Source: Caballeronia hypogeia
Lineage (GTDB): Bacteria; Pseudomonadota; Gammaproteobacteria; Burkholderiales; Burkholderiaceae
Assembly (NCBI RefSeq): GCF_001544875.2
Contig: NZ_FCOA02000003.1
Location: 310,001 to 374,000 of the forward strand
Direction of reading: 5' to 3'
Length of the DNA: 64,000 nt
The first letter of the stretch is position 1. The number at the start of each line of letters is the position of its first letter. Under the pieces are notes generated by a model that had not been told where the DNA came from, did not search any database, and saw only the letters and a program-made list of their open reading frames with translations. The position numbers were made by a program, and so were the translations under genes. This document shows positions 28,313 through 38,016 of the stretch, one piece after another.

Positions 28313-29856
28313 GCGCGAACCGCACCGCCGCGCTGCTGATCCACGGCCTCGGCGGCACGCAATTCGATCTCGGCTCGCTGCACAAGACGCTCAAACGCGC
28401 GGGAGTCGACACGCACTCGCTCACCCTGCCCGGCCACGGCGGCACGCCACACGATCTCGTCAGCGTGCGCGCGGAAGACTGGCTCGACGCAGTGCGCGAG
28501 AAGTACCGTCAGGTGATGCAGCAATACGACACGGTGCATGTCATCGGCATGTGCATGGGTTCGTTGCTCGCGCTCTCGCTGTGCGCCACGGAGTCACACC
28601 GGCGTGGCCGGCTGATCACGCTCGCCGCGCCCGTGTATATCGACGGCTGGGCGACGCCCTGGTACACGGCGGCGCGCCACGCGTTCTACTGGCTGCCGCT
28701 GCTGCCGGAGCGGATGCGCATCGACGAGGACGAGCCCTTCGGCATCAAGAACGCGCTGGTGCGCTCGATCGTCAAGGCGAAGTTCGAGCGTGGCGACAAT
28801 TTCCACTACCGCTGGGTGCCGCTCGCATGCCTGCGCCAGGTGGATCGCCTGCGCCGCATGGTGATGCGCTCGGCCCACGCGATTCCCTGCGAAACGCTGA
28901 TCATGCATGCGCGCGAGGATGAGCTGACGAGCCTGCGCTCGGCCACGTTCCTGCACGATCAGATCGAGGATACGGAACTCGTCGTGCTGGAGAACAGCTA
29001 TCACCTGATTTGCGTCGATAACGACCGTGAGACCGTCACGCAGAACGTGCTGCGCTTCCTCGACCTCGCCGCGGACAGCGCGGCCGTCGCGAACGAGCCG
29101 GTGGAAGACGTGCCGATGTCGGACGACGAAGTCCGTGATCTCACGACGCGCTATCTTTCAGCGATGGCCGCGCAACGCTTCGAGGCCGCCTTGCCGCTGT
29201 TCGCGTCGAATGTGGTGTGGGCGCAGTGCGGCGGTGGCGAAGCGCTCGCGCGCGACTATCAGGGGCGCGGCGCGCTCGTCGATCTGTTCTCGACGCTCCT
29301 AGATCGCTCGGGTGGCACGTTCGCGTTCCGCTCGTTCGGCGAGCCCGTGTTCGATGGCCAGACCGTCACGGTGGAAGCACGTTATTCCGCCACTCACGCA
29401 GGACGCCAGCTCGATGCCCGGGCACGGGAAACCTTCACGCTCAGTAACGGCCGCGTCGCGCGCGTCGTGCACGAGCCGCTCGACGACGGCACCGAGTCCG
29501 CTTTCTGGAACGGCGCCGGAGGGCCGGCGGGCGCGCGACGTGCTGCGCCCCAGACCGTGATCTCCGCCGAACTCGCCACGCTCGACGGCGCCGCGCTCGA
29601 ACAGGGATTCGTCGTTGCGCAGGCGCGCCTCAAGGCCTTGGCGCGCCGTCCGTCGAACGATACGCTGCTCGCGCTCTATGCCTGCTACAAGCAGGCGACG
29701 CACGGCGATGCGCCCGCGGAACGCCCGTCCGCGCTCGATCCGGCAGGTCGCGCCAAGCACACCGCGTGGACCGAGCTTCGCGGCGTGAGCGGCGACGAGG
29801 CGCGCCGCCGCTATATCGCGCTGGCGGGACAACAGGAACCGGCGGCGGTCGCGTAG
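28309..29856 (+). CDS. Alpha/beta-hydrolase + NTF2-like + acyl-CoA-binding domain fusion
   Basis: The 515-residue soluble protein has three domains. Residues 1-255 are an alpha/beta-hydrolase of the Est30-like type: oxyanion HGLGG, nucleophile elbow GMCMG with Cys82 where Ser is usual, Asp204 in HAREDELTS and His232 in NSYHLICVD. Residues about 272-400 look like an NTF2/SnoaL fold. Residues about 425-505 are an acyl-CoA-binding (ACBP) domain: LYACYKQATHGD, ERPSALD and RAKHTAWTELRG, keeping the Tyr/Lys positions that grip CoA in bovine ACBP (Tyr457, Lys461, Lys483, Tyr502). GGAGG and the ATGA overlap tie it to the MASE1 gene. I infer thioester chemistry on acyl-CoA; the substrate is unknown. 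Confidence 0.8.
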   Translation: MSANRTAALLIHGLGGTQFDLGSLHKTLKRAGVDTHSLTLPGHGGTPHDLVSVRAEDWLDAVREKYRQVMQQYDTVHVIGMCMGSLLALSLCATESHRRGRLITLAAPVYIDGWATPWYTAARHAFYWLPLLPERMRIDEDEPFGIKNALVRSIVKAKFERGDNFHYRWVPLACLRQVDRLRRMVMRSAHAIPCETLIMHAREDELTSLRSATFLHDQIEDTELVVLENSYHLICVDNDRETVTQNVLRFLDLAADSAAVANEPVEDVPMSDDEVRDLTTRYLSAMAAQRFEAALPLFASNVVWAQCGGGEALARDYQGRGALVDLFSTLLDRSGGTFAFRSFGEPVFDGQTVTVEARYSATHAGRQLDARARETFTLSNGRVARVVHEPLDDGTESAFWNGAGGPAGARRAAPQTVISAELATLDGAALEQGFVVAQARLKALARRPSNDTLLALYACYKQATHGDAPAERPSALDPAGRAKHTAWTELRGVSGDEARRRYIALAGQQEPAAVA

Positions 29857-29882
29857 CGCGGCACGGCGAGTCATCCACGTTT

Positions 29883-29922
29883 CAAAAAAAAGGACGGCCC
29901 ATCAAACGGGTCGTCCTTTTTC
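29883..29922. terminator. Bidirectional terminator between the ACBP fusion and glk-hexR
   Basis: The stem aaaaaggacg-gccc / gggt-cgtccttttt has T runs in both directions. It sits between two convergent genes. Confidence 0.88.
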
Positions 29923-29949
29923 ATTGAAGCATCCCCGCCTCGGCCACGC

Positions 29950-31872
29950 TCAGTCCCGCGCCATCCCCGATGCACCGTGGCTCAGCCAGTCGAGCACGGC
30001 GGCCGCGTCGTCGTCGCCGGCCGACCGCGCTTTCGCGACCGTCTCGGTGAGCTTCGCGCCCGGCTTCGGCGCGGCCCGCCGGATCGCCACCCCGACGGCG
30101 AGAATATCGATGATCAGCAGATGCAGGATGCGCGAGATCATCGACAACTGCGATTCGCGGATCTCGATGTGATCGGTCTCGAGCGCCACGGTCGCGCGCT
30201 TGGCGAGCGGTGTGTTGCTCGACGTGATCGCGATCACCGTCGCGCCCTGCTGCATCGCCACTTCGAGCACGCGCAAGAGTTCCGGCGCGCGCCCCGACTT
30301 CGATACCGCCACGATCACGTCACCCTTGCCAAGCAGCGCGGCGGAGGCGGCCTGCATGTACAGATCGCCGTACGCGATGGTCGGGATGCCGAAACGGAAG
30401 AACTTGTAGTGCGCATCCTGCGCGACGATGTTCGAATTCCCCAGCCCGTAAAACTCGATGCGCCGCGCACCGTTGAGAATGTCGATCGCGCGCTCGACGT
30501 TCTCGAAGTTCAGATGCTCGCGCAATTGCAGGATTGCGGACACGGTGTTGTCGAGCACCTTCGCGCCGAAGTCGGTGGCCGTATCGCCGAGATGCACCTG
30601 GCTATGGCTCACCGGAATCGTGCCGGTCAGGCCGGTGGCGAGCTTCAGCTTGAAGTCCGACAAACCCTGACAGCCGAGCGAGCGGCAGAAGCGAATCACG
30701 GTCGGCTGGCTCACGTCGGCCTTGCGTGCGATGTCGATGATCGGATCGTTGATGATCGAGCGCGGGTGATTCAGCGCGAGATCGGCCACGCGCCGCTCGG
30801 CCGGCGTCAATGCGTCGCGCATCTGGCGGATGCGCTCGAACACCGCCGACGAACCGCTGTTTGCGCGGTTCGACAATTGTTCCGAGAGAATCGCGGAGAC
30901 GCCGAGAAACGCCGGATATTCCGCCGTGATGATGTACGTGGGAATCCCCGACAGATATTGCTGAAAACGCCCCTTGGCCTCGAAGCGCTCGCGAAACGGC
31001 GACTTGTGGAACAGTTCGCCCAGCTTGAGCACGATGCCCCCGCCGATGTAGATGCCGCCCAGCGCACCCAGCGTCACCGCGATGTTGCCGGAGAAAGTGC
31101 CGAGAATCGCGCAGAAGCAGTTCACCGCTTCGAGTGCGAGCGCTTCGCCTTCCTGCGCGCGGGTGGTGACGTCGGCGGCGGTGAAGGCGTCGGCGACCGT
31201 GACCGCGTCGCGCTCAGCGAGCGCGCGGTAGATCAGCTCGAGCCCCGGCCCCGCGCACACGCGCTCGAACGACACGTGCGGAAACTTGCGGCGCGCATAG
31301 CGCATCACGATGTCTTCGCGTTCGTCGAACGGCGAGAAGGTCGCGTGGCCGCCTTCGCTGCCGAGCGCGATCCAGCGGTCGTCAGCGGGAATCAGACCCG
31401 AAACGCCGAGACCCGTGCCCGGCCCAAGCAGACCGATCACGCTGTTCTGCCGGCGCGAGCCGCCGCCGACCTGCTCACGCTGCGTATCGGTGAGACCCGG
31501 CAGCGCCATCGCGAGCGCGGTGAAGTCGTTCACGACCAGCAGCGTGTCGAAGCCGAGCGCGCGGCGCGTCGCCTCGATCGAGAAACTCCAGTCGTGATTG
31601 GTCATCTTCACGTGATCGCCGTCGACCGGATTGGCGATCGCGACCGCCGCATGATTCACGCGGCCGACCTTGGTGTCCTTCAGGTATTGCTGCATCACTT
31701 CCGCGATGCCGGGGTAATCCGCTCCCGGATACACGCGGATCTGTCCGATCTCGCCGGGCGCCGTCTCGAGCGCGAAGCGCGCATTCGTGCCGCCGATGTC
31801 GGCCAGGAGCCGCGGTCCGTCGGCGTGCTGGTTGGCCGCGGCGGCCGTCTTGCTATGCACACCAGTAGACAT
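29950..31872 (-). CDS. glk: Bifunctional glucokinase / RpiR-family (HexR) regulator
   Basis: This 640-residue fusion has two functions. Residues about 20-340 are a glucokinase ([14 protein letters not shown] phosphate loop, [28 protein letters not shown]) that makes glucose-6-phosphate. Residues about 345-420 are an RpiR helix-turn-helix ([21 protein letters not shown]). About 455-600 is a SIS sugar-phosphate domain ([24 protein letters not shown]). In HexR proteins the SIS domain binds 2-keto-3-deoxy-6-phosphogluconate and releases DNA. The fusion is known from Burkholderia. The gene overlaps pgl by 20 bases. A HexR-type operator at 34269 in the same gene cluster suggests it controls zwf and gtsABCD. 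Confidence 0.94.
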   Translation of the reverse strand: MSTGVHSKTAAAANQHADGPRLLADIGGTNARFALETAPGEIGQIRVYPGADYPGIAEVMQQYLKDTKVGRVNHAAVAIANPVDGDHVKMTNHDWSFSIEATRRALGFDTLLVVNDFTALAMALPGLTDTQREQVGGGSRRQNSVIGLLGPGTGLGVSGLIPADDRWIALGSEGGHATFSPFDEREDIVMRYARRKFPHVSFERVCAGPGLELIYRALAERDAVTVADAFTAADVTTRAQEGEALALEAVNCFCAILGTFSGNIAVTLGALGGIYIGGGIVLKLGELFHKSPFRERFEAKGRFQQYLSGIPTYIITAEYPAFLGVSAILSEQLSNRANSGSSAVFERIRQMRDALTPAERRVADLALNHPRSIINDPIIDIARKADVSQPTVIRFCRSLGCQGLSDFKLKLATGLTGTIPVSHSQVHLGDTATDFGAKVLDNTVSAILQLREHLNFENVERAIDILNGARRIEFYGLGNSNIVAQDAHYKFFRFGIPTIAYGDLYMQAASAALLGKGDVIVAVSKSGRAPELLRVLEVAMQQGATVIAITSSNTPLAKRATVALETDHIEIRESQLSMISRILHLLIIDILAVGVAIRRAAPKPGAKLTETVAKARSAGDDDAAAVLDWLSHGASGMARD

Positions 31873-32563
31873 CGAGCTTCACTCCCTGAGCGTGGACCAA
31901 CGTCGAGATGGCGTTCTTTTGCGGTGCGGCGAGCGCCGCGTTGAGTACATCGAGTTTCTTCTGCCCGGCAATGAACAGATACAACTGGCCGACCTGCGTG
32001 AGCGCGGACATCGACAGGCTCACGCGCGCATGCGGCGCCGCGCCCGGATGCACGGCGACGAAGCGATCCGGCGTGGAAATGGCGAAGTCCCATTCGGGCG
32101 CGTCGGCGAAGATCGAGGCGGTGTGACCGTCCTCGCCCATGCCGAGCACGGCGACATCCGGCAGGCGGCGGCGCGCGTCGGCGTTCAGTTCGGCGATGTG
32201 CGTCTCGAGCGGCTTGTTTGTATCGACCAGCGGCAGGAAGTACGCCGACTCGGCCGCGTTCTGCAGCAGGGTGTTGCGCGCGAATTCCGCGTTGCTCGCC
32301 GGATCGGTTTCGGGCACCCAGCGGTCGTCGACCAGCGTCACGTCGATGTGCGCCCAGTCGAGCGGTTCATGCGAGAGCGCCTGCAAGAACGGCTTCGGGC
32401 TCGTGCCGCCCGATACCGCGAGCGTCGCGCGAGCGGTTTGTCCGGTGGCGTCGGCCGATGCCGCGCCCCTCGCCGCGAGGGACGCCTTAAGCGCGTCGCT
32501 CACGGCTTTCGCCAGCGCGTCCGAATGGGCGCGCGGGTCGTCGAAAGTGCGAAGCTCGATCAC
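31853..32563 (-). CDS. pgl: 6-phosphogluconolactonase
   Basis: The 236-residue cytosolic enzyme hydrolyses 6-phosphogluconolactone to 6-phosphogluconate. DevB-type motifs are [16 protein letters not shown], the active-site loop [10 protein letters not shown] and [14 protein letters not shown]. It starts with GTG, supported by AGGAGGAG five bases upstream. It lies between zwf and glk-hexR, giving glucokinase, dehydrogenase and lactonase in one minus-strand unit. Confidence 0.95.
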   Translation of the reverse strand: MIELRTFDDPRAHSDALAKAVSDALKASLAARGAASADATGQTARATLAVSGGTSPKPFLQALSHEPLDWAHIDVTLVDDRWVPETDPASNAEFARNTLLQNAAESAYFLPLVDTNKPLETHIAELNADARRRLPDVAVLGMGEDGHTASIFADAPEWDFAISTPDRFVAVHPGAAPHARVSLSMSALTQVGQLYLFIAGQKKLDVLNAALAAPQKNAISTLVHAQGVKLDVYWCA

Positions 32564-32691
32564 TGCTCCTCCTGCCTGTTCTGGTTTATCGATCCGCTGC
32601 GTGTTCGCGTCGTCGCGACATCGAACCGAGCGGTCTCCTGTATCCCCGCGTGCGCCGCGCGCCTCGTTCGGGCGCCGTCGGCGTCACGACG

Positions 32692-34152
32692 TCAATTCTC
32701 TTCTTCGAGCCAGCACGTGCCCGCCTGCGCGAGCATCGCGCTCGATGCCGCCGGCCCCCACGTGCCCGACGCGTATGGCTTGGGCTTCGTCGTGGACGAC
32801 GCCCACGCGTTCAGGATCGGCTCGACCCAGCGCCACGCCGCCTCCTGCTCGTCGCGCCGCACGAACAGCGCGAGCCGGCCGTTGATCACGTCCAGCAGCA
32901 GACGCTGGTACGCCTCCATCTGTCCTTCCTTGAAGAACTGGTCGAAGGCGAGATCCAGATGCACGCTCGCGAGATTCATGCCCTCCCCCGGCTGCTTCGC
33001 CAGGCAATACAGGCGGATGGACTCGTTCGGCTGCAGCCGGATCACGAGCCGGTTCGCGCCTGCCCGCAACGGCATGGAGCCGAGCGACGAATGCGGCACC
33101 GCGCGGAAATTCACGACGATCTCGGCGACCCGGTCGGCGAGCCGCTTGCCCGTGCGCAGGAAGAACGGCACGCCCGCCCAGCGCCAGTTCTCGATCTCGA
33201 CCTTCAGCGCGACAAACGTCTCCGTGGTGCTGTCGCCGCGCACGCCCGGTTCGGTCGCATACGCCGGCACGGCAGTGCCGCGGATCACACCCGCGTGATA
33301 TTGCCCGCGCACGGCGACGCGGCTGATGTCGCGCTCATCGACCGGCTTCAGCGCGCGCAGCACGCGCAGCTTTTCGTCGCGCACGGAGTCTGAGTCCATC
33401 GAGTGCGGCGGCTCCATCGTCACGATGGAAAGCAGTTGCAGCAGATGGTTCTGCACCATGTCGCGCAGCGCGCCCGTATTGTCGTAGAAGTCGCCGCGCG
33501 CTTCCACGCCCAATTCCTCGGCGATGGTGATCTGAATGCTCTCGACCCACTCGCGCCGCCACAACGGCTCGAACAGCGCATTGCCGAAACGCAGCGCGAG
33601 CAGGTTCTGCACCGGCTCCTTGCCGAGATAGTGATCGATCCGGTAGATCTGCTCTTCCTGAAAAATTTCGCCGACGGCGTCGTTGATCGCGTTCGACGAC
33701 TTCAGGTCATAGCCGAGCGGCTTTTCCAGCACGATGCGCGAATTCAGGTTCAGGCCGACATTGGCGAGCGCGCGGCAGATCGGCACGAACAGCGACGGGC
33801 CGGTGGCCAGATAGAACACGCGCGTGCCGTCGTACTGCGCGAGCGCATCGCGCAGCATCGCGAAGTCCTCCGGGCGGCCGAGATCGAGTCCGACGTACTG
33901 AAAGCGCTCCAGAAAGCTGCGCCATACAGCTTCATCGACGCCGTGCTTCGATACGTGCGGCTTCACGTGATCCTCGACCCAGGCCCGGTATTCGCCTTGC
34001 TCCTTGGCTTCGCGCGCGACCGAGACAATCCTGCCCGCTGGATTGAGCATGCCCGCGCGATGCGCCTCGAAGAGCGCGGGAAGAATCTTGCGCATGGAGA
34101 GATCGCCGGTGCCGCCGAAGAGTACGAAGGTGAAATTCGAATCGCTTTGCAT
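32692..34152 (-). CDS. zwf: Glucose-6-phosphate 1-dehydrogenase
   Basis: The 486-residue enzyme oxidises glucose-6-phosphate to 6-phosphogluconolactone with NADP or NAD. The nucleotide-binding loop is FGGTGDLSMRK, the active-site signature is RIDHYLGKEPVQN, and EKPLGYDL and FFLRTGKRL are also present. The length is normal. I place the start at the ATG of MQSDSNFTF, where family similarity begins; the possible TTG further upstream is not credible. No clear ribosome-binding site precedes it. The inferred promoter overlaps the HexR palindrome, giving a leader of roughly 110 bases. Confidence 0.95.
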   Translation of the reverse strand: MQSDSNFTFVLFGGTGDLSMRKILPALFEAHRAGMLNPAGRIVSVAREAKEQGEYRAWVEDHVKPHVSKHGVDEAVWRSFLERFQYVGLDLGRPEDFAMLRDALAQYDGTRVFYLATGPSLFVPICRALANVGLNLNSRIVLEKPLGYDLKSSNAINDAVGEIFQEEQIYRIDHYLGKEPVQNLLALRFGNALFEPLWRREWVESIQITIAEELGVEARGDFYDNTGALRDMVQNHLLQLLSIVTMEPPHSMDSDSVRDEKLRVLRALKPVDERDISRVAVRGQYHAGVIRGTAVPAYATEPGVRGDSTTETFVALKVEIENWRWAGVPFFLRTGKRLADRVAEIVVNFRAVPHSSLGSMPLRAGANRLVIRLQPNESIRLYCLAKQPGEGMNLASVHLDLAFDQFFKEGQMEAYQRLLLDVINGRLALFVRRDEQEAAWRWVEPILNAWASSTTKPKPYASGTWGPAASSAMLAQAGTCWLEEEN

Positions 34153-34257
34153 GAGTCTGAACGTGGGTTGCAGGACTGGATGTGAGACGAAACGGGGCGG
34201 TCGCCCATGAGACCACCCGACGCCCGACAAGCGGGCCGTAGTCCGATAAAAATTTTT

Positions 34258-34286
34258 TTGACACTGAATTGTAGTTTAACTACAAT
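34258..34286 (+). promoter_or_regulatory. Sigma-70 promoter for gtsABCD
   Basis: A consensus -35 TTGACA (34258-34263), a 17-base spacer and a near-consensus -10 TACAAT (34281-34286) point toward gtsA. The HexR palindrome fills the spacer and enters the -10. Confidence 0.75.
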
Positions 34287-34295
34287 CCAAATCAA
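34268..34295 (-). promoter_or_regulatory. Sigma-70 promoter for zwf-pgl-glk
   Basis: On the minus strand TTGATT (34295-34290), a 16-base spacer and TACAAT (34273-34268) point toward zwf. It overlaps the plus-strand promoter and the same palindrome. Confidence 0.6.
34269..34285. promoter_or_regulatory. HexR-type operator palindrome
   Basis: TTGTAGTTTAACTACAA is a perfect 17-bp palindrome around a central T. It fits the TTGT-N9-ACAA / TGTARTTWAAYTACA type of site described for HexR in gamma-proteobacteria. It overlaps the -10 boxes of both divergent promoters, so binding should block both. Confidence 0.8.
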
Positions 34296-34758
34296 GAGGA
34301 AATGTGATCGACAGAAAAATCGCCGGGTGAACAAGAGAAATCTGATTACACGTGCTTTTTTCGTCGAATCTGCTGAACGCATGTTAACGGAGCACGCGGC
34401 TCGCCGCTTTTTACAGAAAGCGCCCCGTCCGGTTCCTTCAGAGCATGCGCCGGGCCTCGCGCCTCGCCGTTCGCCGCGCTCGTAATTCCGGGCTCGCGCG
34501 GCCGGGCAAAAATCAAAAGAGGAGACAAGCCGTTGCGATTCAATCCACTCATCTCTTGAGAGCCGTGCGGCCGTACATCGGTTTGCCGGCTATGCACGCG
34601 CGTCGCGTTTCAGCGAGCCTCGCGCCTGCCGCTTCCCGCCGACACCGCCGATTTCCGGCCATCCAGTTTTGCCGTTTTTTAACCACCGCTTCCTAATACG
34701 CTTCCGGCGGCATCGGGAGCCAATCGTTTCTTGTTCAGGTGTCTGGAGGAGATAAACA

Positions 34759-36012
34759 ATGAAAGTCCGTAAGCTCATGGGCGCGCTGTGCGCCGCAGGT
34801 CTTCTGTGCGGCGCGACGGCGTCGGCGGTTCAGGCTGCCGAGGCCGTTTCGGTGCTGCACTGGTGGACGTCCGGCGGTGAATCGAAGGCTGTCGGCGTGC
34901 TCAAGGACGACATGACGAAGCAGGGCTATCAGTGGAAGGACTTCGCGGTCGCGGGCGGTGCGGGTGCGGCCGCGATGACCGCGCTGAAGACGCAGGTGAT
35001 CTCGGGCAACGCGCCGTCGGCGGCGCAGATCAAGGGTCCGCTGATCCAGGAATGGGCGGAGCAAGGCGTGCTGGTGCCGATCGATTCCGTCGCGGGTGAC
35101 TGGAAGAAGAACCTGCCGCCGGAAATCGACAAGATCATCCACGCCGACGGCCACTACGTCGCCGCGCCCTTCTCGGTGCACCGCGTGAACTGGCTGTACA
35201 TCAACAAGGCCGCGCTCGACAAGGCCGGCGGCAAGGTCCCGACCAACTGGAACGAATTCTTCCAGGTCGCCGACAAGATGAAAGCGGCGGGCATCATGCC
35301 GATCGCGATGGGCGGCCAGCCGTGGCAGGACCTGACGCTGTGGGAAGACGTCGTGCTGTCGCAGGGCGCGGACTTCTACAAGAAGGCGATCGTCGATCTC
35401 GACCAGAAGACGCTGACCTCGGACAAGATGGTCCAGGTGTTCGACACGGTCCGCAAGATCCAGGGCTACTTCGACAGCGGCCGCACCGGACGTGACTGGA
35501 ACCTCGCCACGGCCATGGTCATCAACGGCAAGGCCGGCATGCAGTTCATGGGCGACTGGGCGAAGGGCGAATTCGCCGGCGCGAACAAGAAGGCGGGCAC
35601 GGATTACATCTGCGCCCCGGTGCCGGGCACGGAGAAGGCCTACACCTTCAACGTCGACTCGTTCGTGTTCTTCCAGCAGAAGGGCCAGAAGGCCGCGACC
35701 CCGGGCCAGCTCGCGCTCGCGAAGACCATCATGACGCCGGACTTCCAGGAGCAGTTCAGCCTGAACAAGGGCTCGATCCCGGTGCGTCTGGGCGTCTCGA
35801 TGGATAAGTTCGACGACTGCGCCAAGAAGTCCTACGCTGATGAACAGACGGCGATCAAATCGGGCGGCTATGTTCCGTCGCTCGCGCACGGCATGGCTCA
35901 GGGCGATGCCGTCGCCGGCGCCATGACCGACGTCGTGACCAAGTTCATGAATTCGTCGCAGGATTCGAAGAGCGCGGTCGCGGCTCTCGCGAACGCCGCC
36001 AAGACGAAGTAA
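34759..36012 (+). CDS. gtsA: Glucose/mannose ABC transporter substrate-binding protein
   Basis: The 417-residue periplasmic protein has a signal peptide (MKVRKLMGALCAAGLLCGATASAVQA, cut before AEAVSV). It is a family 1 sugar-binding protein; VLHWWTSGGESKAV and NWLYINKAALDKAGGKVPT are typical of GtsA. It delivers glucose to the GtsBC permease. GGAGGAG lies upstream of the ATG at good spacing. It is first in gtsABCD, behind the HexR-controlled promoter. Confidence 0.94.
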   Translation: MKVRKLMGALCAAGLLCGATASAVQAAEAVSVLHWWTSGGESKAVGVLKDDMTKQGYQWKDFAVAGGAGAAAMTALKTQVISGNAPSAAQIKGPLIQEWAEQGVLVPIDSVAGDWKKNLPPEIDKIIHADGHYVAAPFSVHRVNWLYINKAALDKAGGKVPTNWNEFFQVADKMKAAGIMPIAMGGQPWQDLTLWEDVVLSQGADFYKKAIVDLDQKTLTSDKMVQVFDTVRKIQGYFDSGRTGRDWNLATAMVINGKAGMQFMGDWAKGEFAGANKKAGTDYICAPVPGTEKAYTFNVDSFVFFQQKGQKAATPGQLALAKTIMTPDFQEQFSLNKGSIPVRLGVSMDKFDDCAKKSYADEQTAIKSGGYVPSLAHGMAQGDAVAGAMTDVVTKFMNSSQDSKSAVAALANAAKTK

Positions 36013-36196
36013 GGCGGTTACCGTCCGGCGCGTGTGCACATGCACGCGCCGGGCGGGCGCAGGACAGAGCAGGACTGCGTCTGTAACGTCGCATCATTCA
36101 GCGCCAGCAGGCATTCGCCACAGAAGCGCCAATCAGTGCAACTAAACGCACCGATAGTTCACTCATCGCGCCGGCACATCTTCCAGGAGTCGAGTC

Positions 36197-37135
36197 GTGA
36201 CTGCCTCCATCACCGCGGACAAGAAACCGCAAAATCCGCCCCGTCGCGCCTCACCGACGGCGGCGCTCGCCGATCGCCTGATCCCGAAGCTGGTGCTCGC
36301 TCCCAGCGTTCTGATCGCGCTCGTTTTCGTGTACGGCTTCATTGCCATTACAGGGTATCTGTCGCTCTCGGAATCGCGGCTGATGCCGCGTTATGACTTC
36401 GCCGGCTTCGACCGGTACAAGCAGCTCTTCGCCAACGACGTCTGGTGGACTTCCGCCGCCAACCTCGGCTGGTTCGGCATTCCTTTCATCGGTATTTGCG
36501 TCTTTCTCGGGCTGTTCCTTGCGATCCTTCTGGACCAGAAGATCCGCAACGAAGGCGCATTGCGCGCGATCTTCCTCTACCCGATGGCGCTCTCGTTCAT
36601 CGTGACGGGCACCGCGTGGCAGTGGATTCTGAATCCGGGCCTCGGTCTGGAGAAAGTGTTTCATGACTGGGGCTGGACGAGCTTCTCGTTCAACTGGCTC
36701 GGCGACCCGGACAAGGCGATCTTCTGCGTCGTGATCGCGGCCGTGTGGCAATCGACCGGCTTCGTGATGGCGCTGTTTCTCGCCGGACTGCGCGGCGTGG
36801 ACAGCGAAATCTTCAAGGCCGCGCAAGTGGACGGCGCGACGCTGCCGACCATCTATCGCAAGATCGTGATTCCGAGCATGCGTCCGGTGTTCTTCTCCGT
36901 GCTGCTGATTCTCTGCCACATCACGATCAAGACCTTCGACCTGGTTGTCGCGTTGACGGCGGGCGGTCCGGGCACCTCGTCGTCGCTGCCCGCGATCTTC
37001 ATGTACACGTTCTCGTTCAACCGTGGCCAGCTGGGCGTGGGCGCGGCGTCGTCGATGATGATGCTCGCCACCGTGGTCGCGGTGCTCGTGCCGCTCATGT
37101 ATCTCGAATCGAGGAGCACTCGCAATGCAGCCTAA
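36197..37135 (+). CDS. gtsB: Glucose ABC transporter permease
   Basis: The 312-residue inner-membrane permease of the MalF/UgpA type has about six transmembrane helices. The EAA loop, with its conserved Gly, lies in EIFKAAQVDGATLPTIYRKI. The hydrophilic N-terminus (about 1-30) is cytosolic. The gene overlaps gtsC by 11 bases, so the two permease halves are made together. The preceding 184 bases after gtsA hold no gene. Confidence 0.93.
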   Translation: MTASITADKKPQNPPRRASPTAALADRLIPKLVLAPSVLIALVFVYGFIAITGYLSLSESRLMPRYDFAGFDRYKQLFANDVWWTSAANLGWFGIPFIGICVFLGLFLAILLDQKIRNEGALRAIFLYPMALSFIVTGTAWQWILNPGLGLEKVFHDWGWTSFSFNWLGDPDKAIFCVVIAAVWQSTGFVMALFLAGLRGVDSEIFKAAQVDGATLPTIYRKIVIPSMRPVFFSVLLILCHITIKTFDLVVALTAGGPGTSSSLPAIFMYTFSFNRGQLGVGAASSMMMLATVVAVLVPLMYLESRSTRNAA

Positions 37136-37982
37136 GATGACTTTGAGCCGCGCCGTCATCTACGCGGTGCTGATCCTTTTCGCGCTCTACTTCCTGTTTC
37201 CGATCTACGTGATGCTCTCGACGTCCTTCAAGGATCTCGATCAGCTTCGCACGGGCAACCTGCTCACGCCGCCGACGCACTTCACTTTCGCGCCATGGGT
37301 GAAGGCGTGGCAGGAAGCGTGCACCGGCGTGCGTTGTGACGGCATGCAGCCGTTCTTCATGAACTCGGTGCGCATGGTGATTCCGGCCGTGCTGATCTCG
37401 TCGTTCGTCGGCGCGTTCAACGGCTATGTGCTCACGCACTGGCGTTTCCGTGGCGCGGACGGCCTGTTCACGATGCTGCTGGTCGGCTGCTTCATCCCCT
37501 TCCAGGCGATCCTGCTGCCGATGGCGCGCCTGCAAGGCTTTCTCGGCCTCTCGAACACGACCACCGGCCTCGTGCTGGTTCACGTGATCTACGGCATCGC
37601 GTTCACAACGATGTTCTTCCGCAACTTCTACGTGAGCATCCCGGCTGAACTGGTAAAGGCGGCGCGCATCGACGGCGCAGGCTTCTTCACCATCTTCACG
37701 AAGATCCTGCTGCCGGTTTCCCTGCCGATCTTCATGGTGTGCCTGATCTGGCAATTCACGCAGATCTGGAACGACTTCCTGTTCGGTATCGTGTTCTCGG
37801 GCGTGGATTCCATGCCGATCACGGTCGCGCTGAACAACCTCGTGAACACATCGACGGGCGTGAAGGAATACAACGTCGACATGGCGGGCGCGATCATCGC
37901 CGCATTGCCGACGATTCTCGTCTACATGATCGCCGGACGTTATTTCGTGCGCGGGCTGACGGCCGGCGCGGTGAAGGGTTAA
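37125..37982 (+). CDS. gtsC: Glucose ABC transporter permease
   Basis: The 285-residue permease is of the MalG/UgpE type, the second membrane half of the glucose importer. The EAA loop is in ELVKAARIDGAGFFTIFTKI. The N-terminal helix is followed by the FPIYVMLSTSFKD motif, common in this family. GAGGAG lies upstream of its ATG inside the end of gtsB. Confidence 0.93.
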   Translation: MQPKMTLSRAVIYAVLILFALYFLFPIYVMLSTSFKDLDQLRTGNLLTPPTHFTFAPWVKAWQEACTGVRCDGMQPFFMNSVRMVIPAVLISSFVGAFNGYVLTHWRFRGADGLFTMLLVGCFIPFQAILLPMARLQGFLGLSNTTTGLVLVHVIYGIAFTTMFFRNFYVSIPAELVKAARIDGAGFFTIFTKILLPVSLPIFMVCLIWQFTQIWNDFLFGIVFSGVDSMPITVALNNLVNTSTGVKEYNVDMAGAIIAALPTILVYMIAGRYFVRGLTAGAVKG

Positions 37983-38016
37983 TCGACCTCGGTCGACAGA
38001 GATATAGAGGATTCAC

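Larger units (their letters stand above)
34153..34758. other. Divergent control region zwf / gtsA
   Basis: These 606 bases hold the HexR-type operator and two divergent promoters (listed separately) near 34258-34295. From the plus promoter to gtsA is a leader of about 465 bases with no gene. A weak stem at 34396-34412 (gcgg / ccgc plus five T) might be an attenuator, but the stem is only four pairs. Confidence 0.5.

Noticed and set aside
29977..31944. 655-codon open frame opposite glk-hexR
   Set aside because: It mirrors the codon bias of the real gene; the composition is Arg-rich and no domain is seen.
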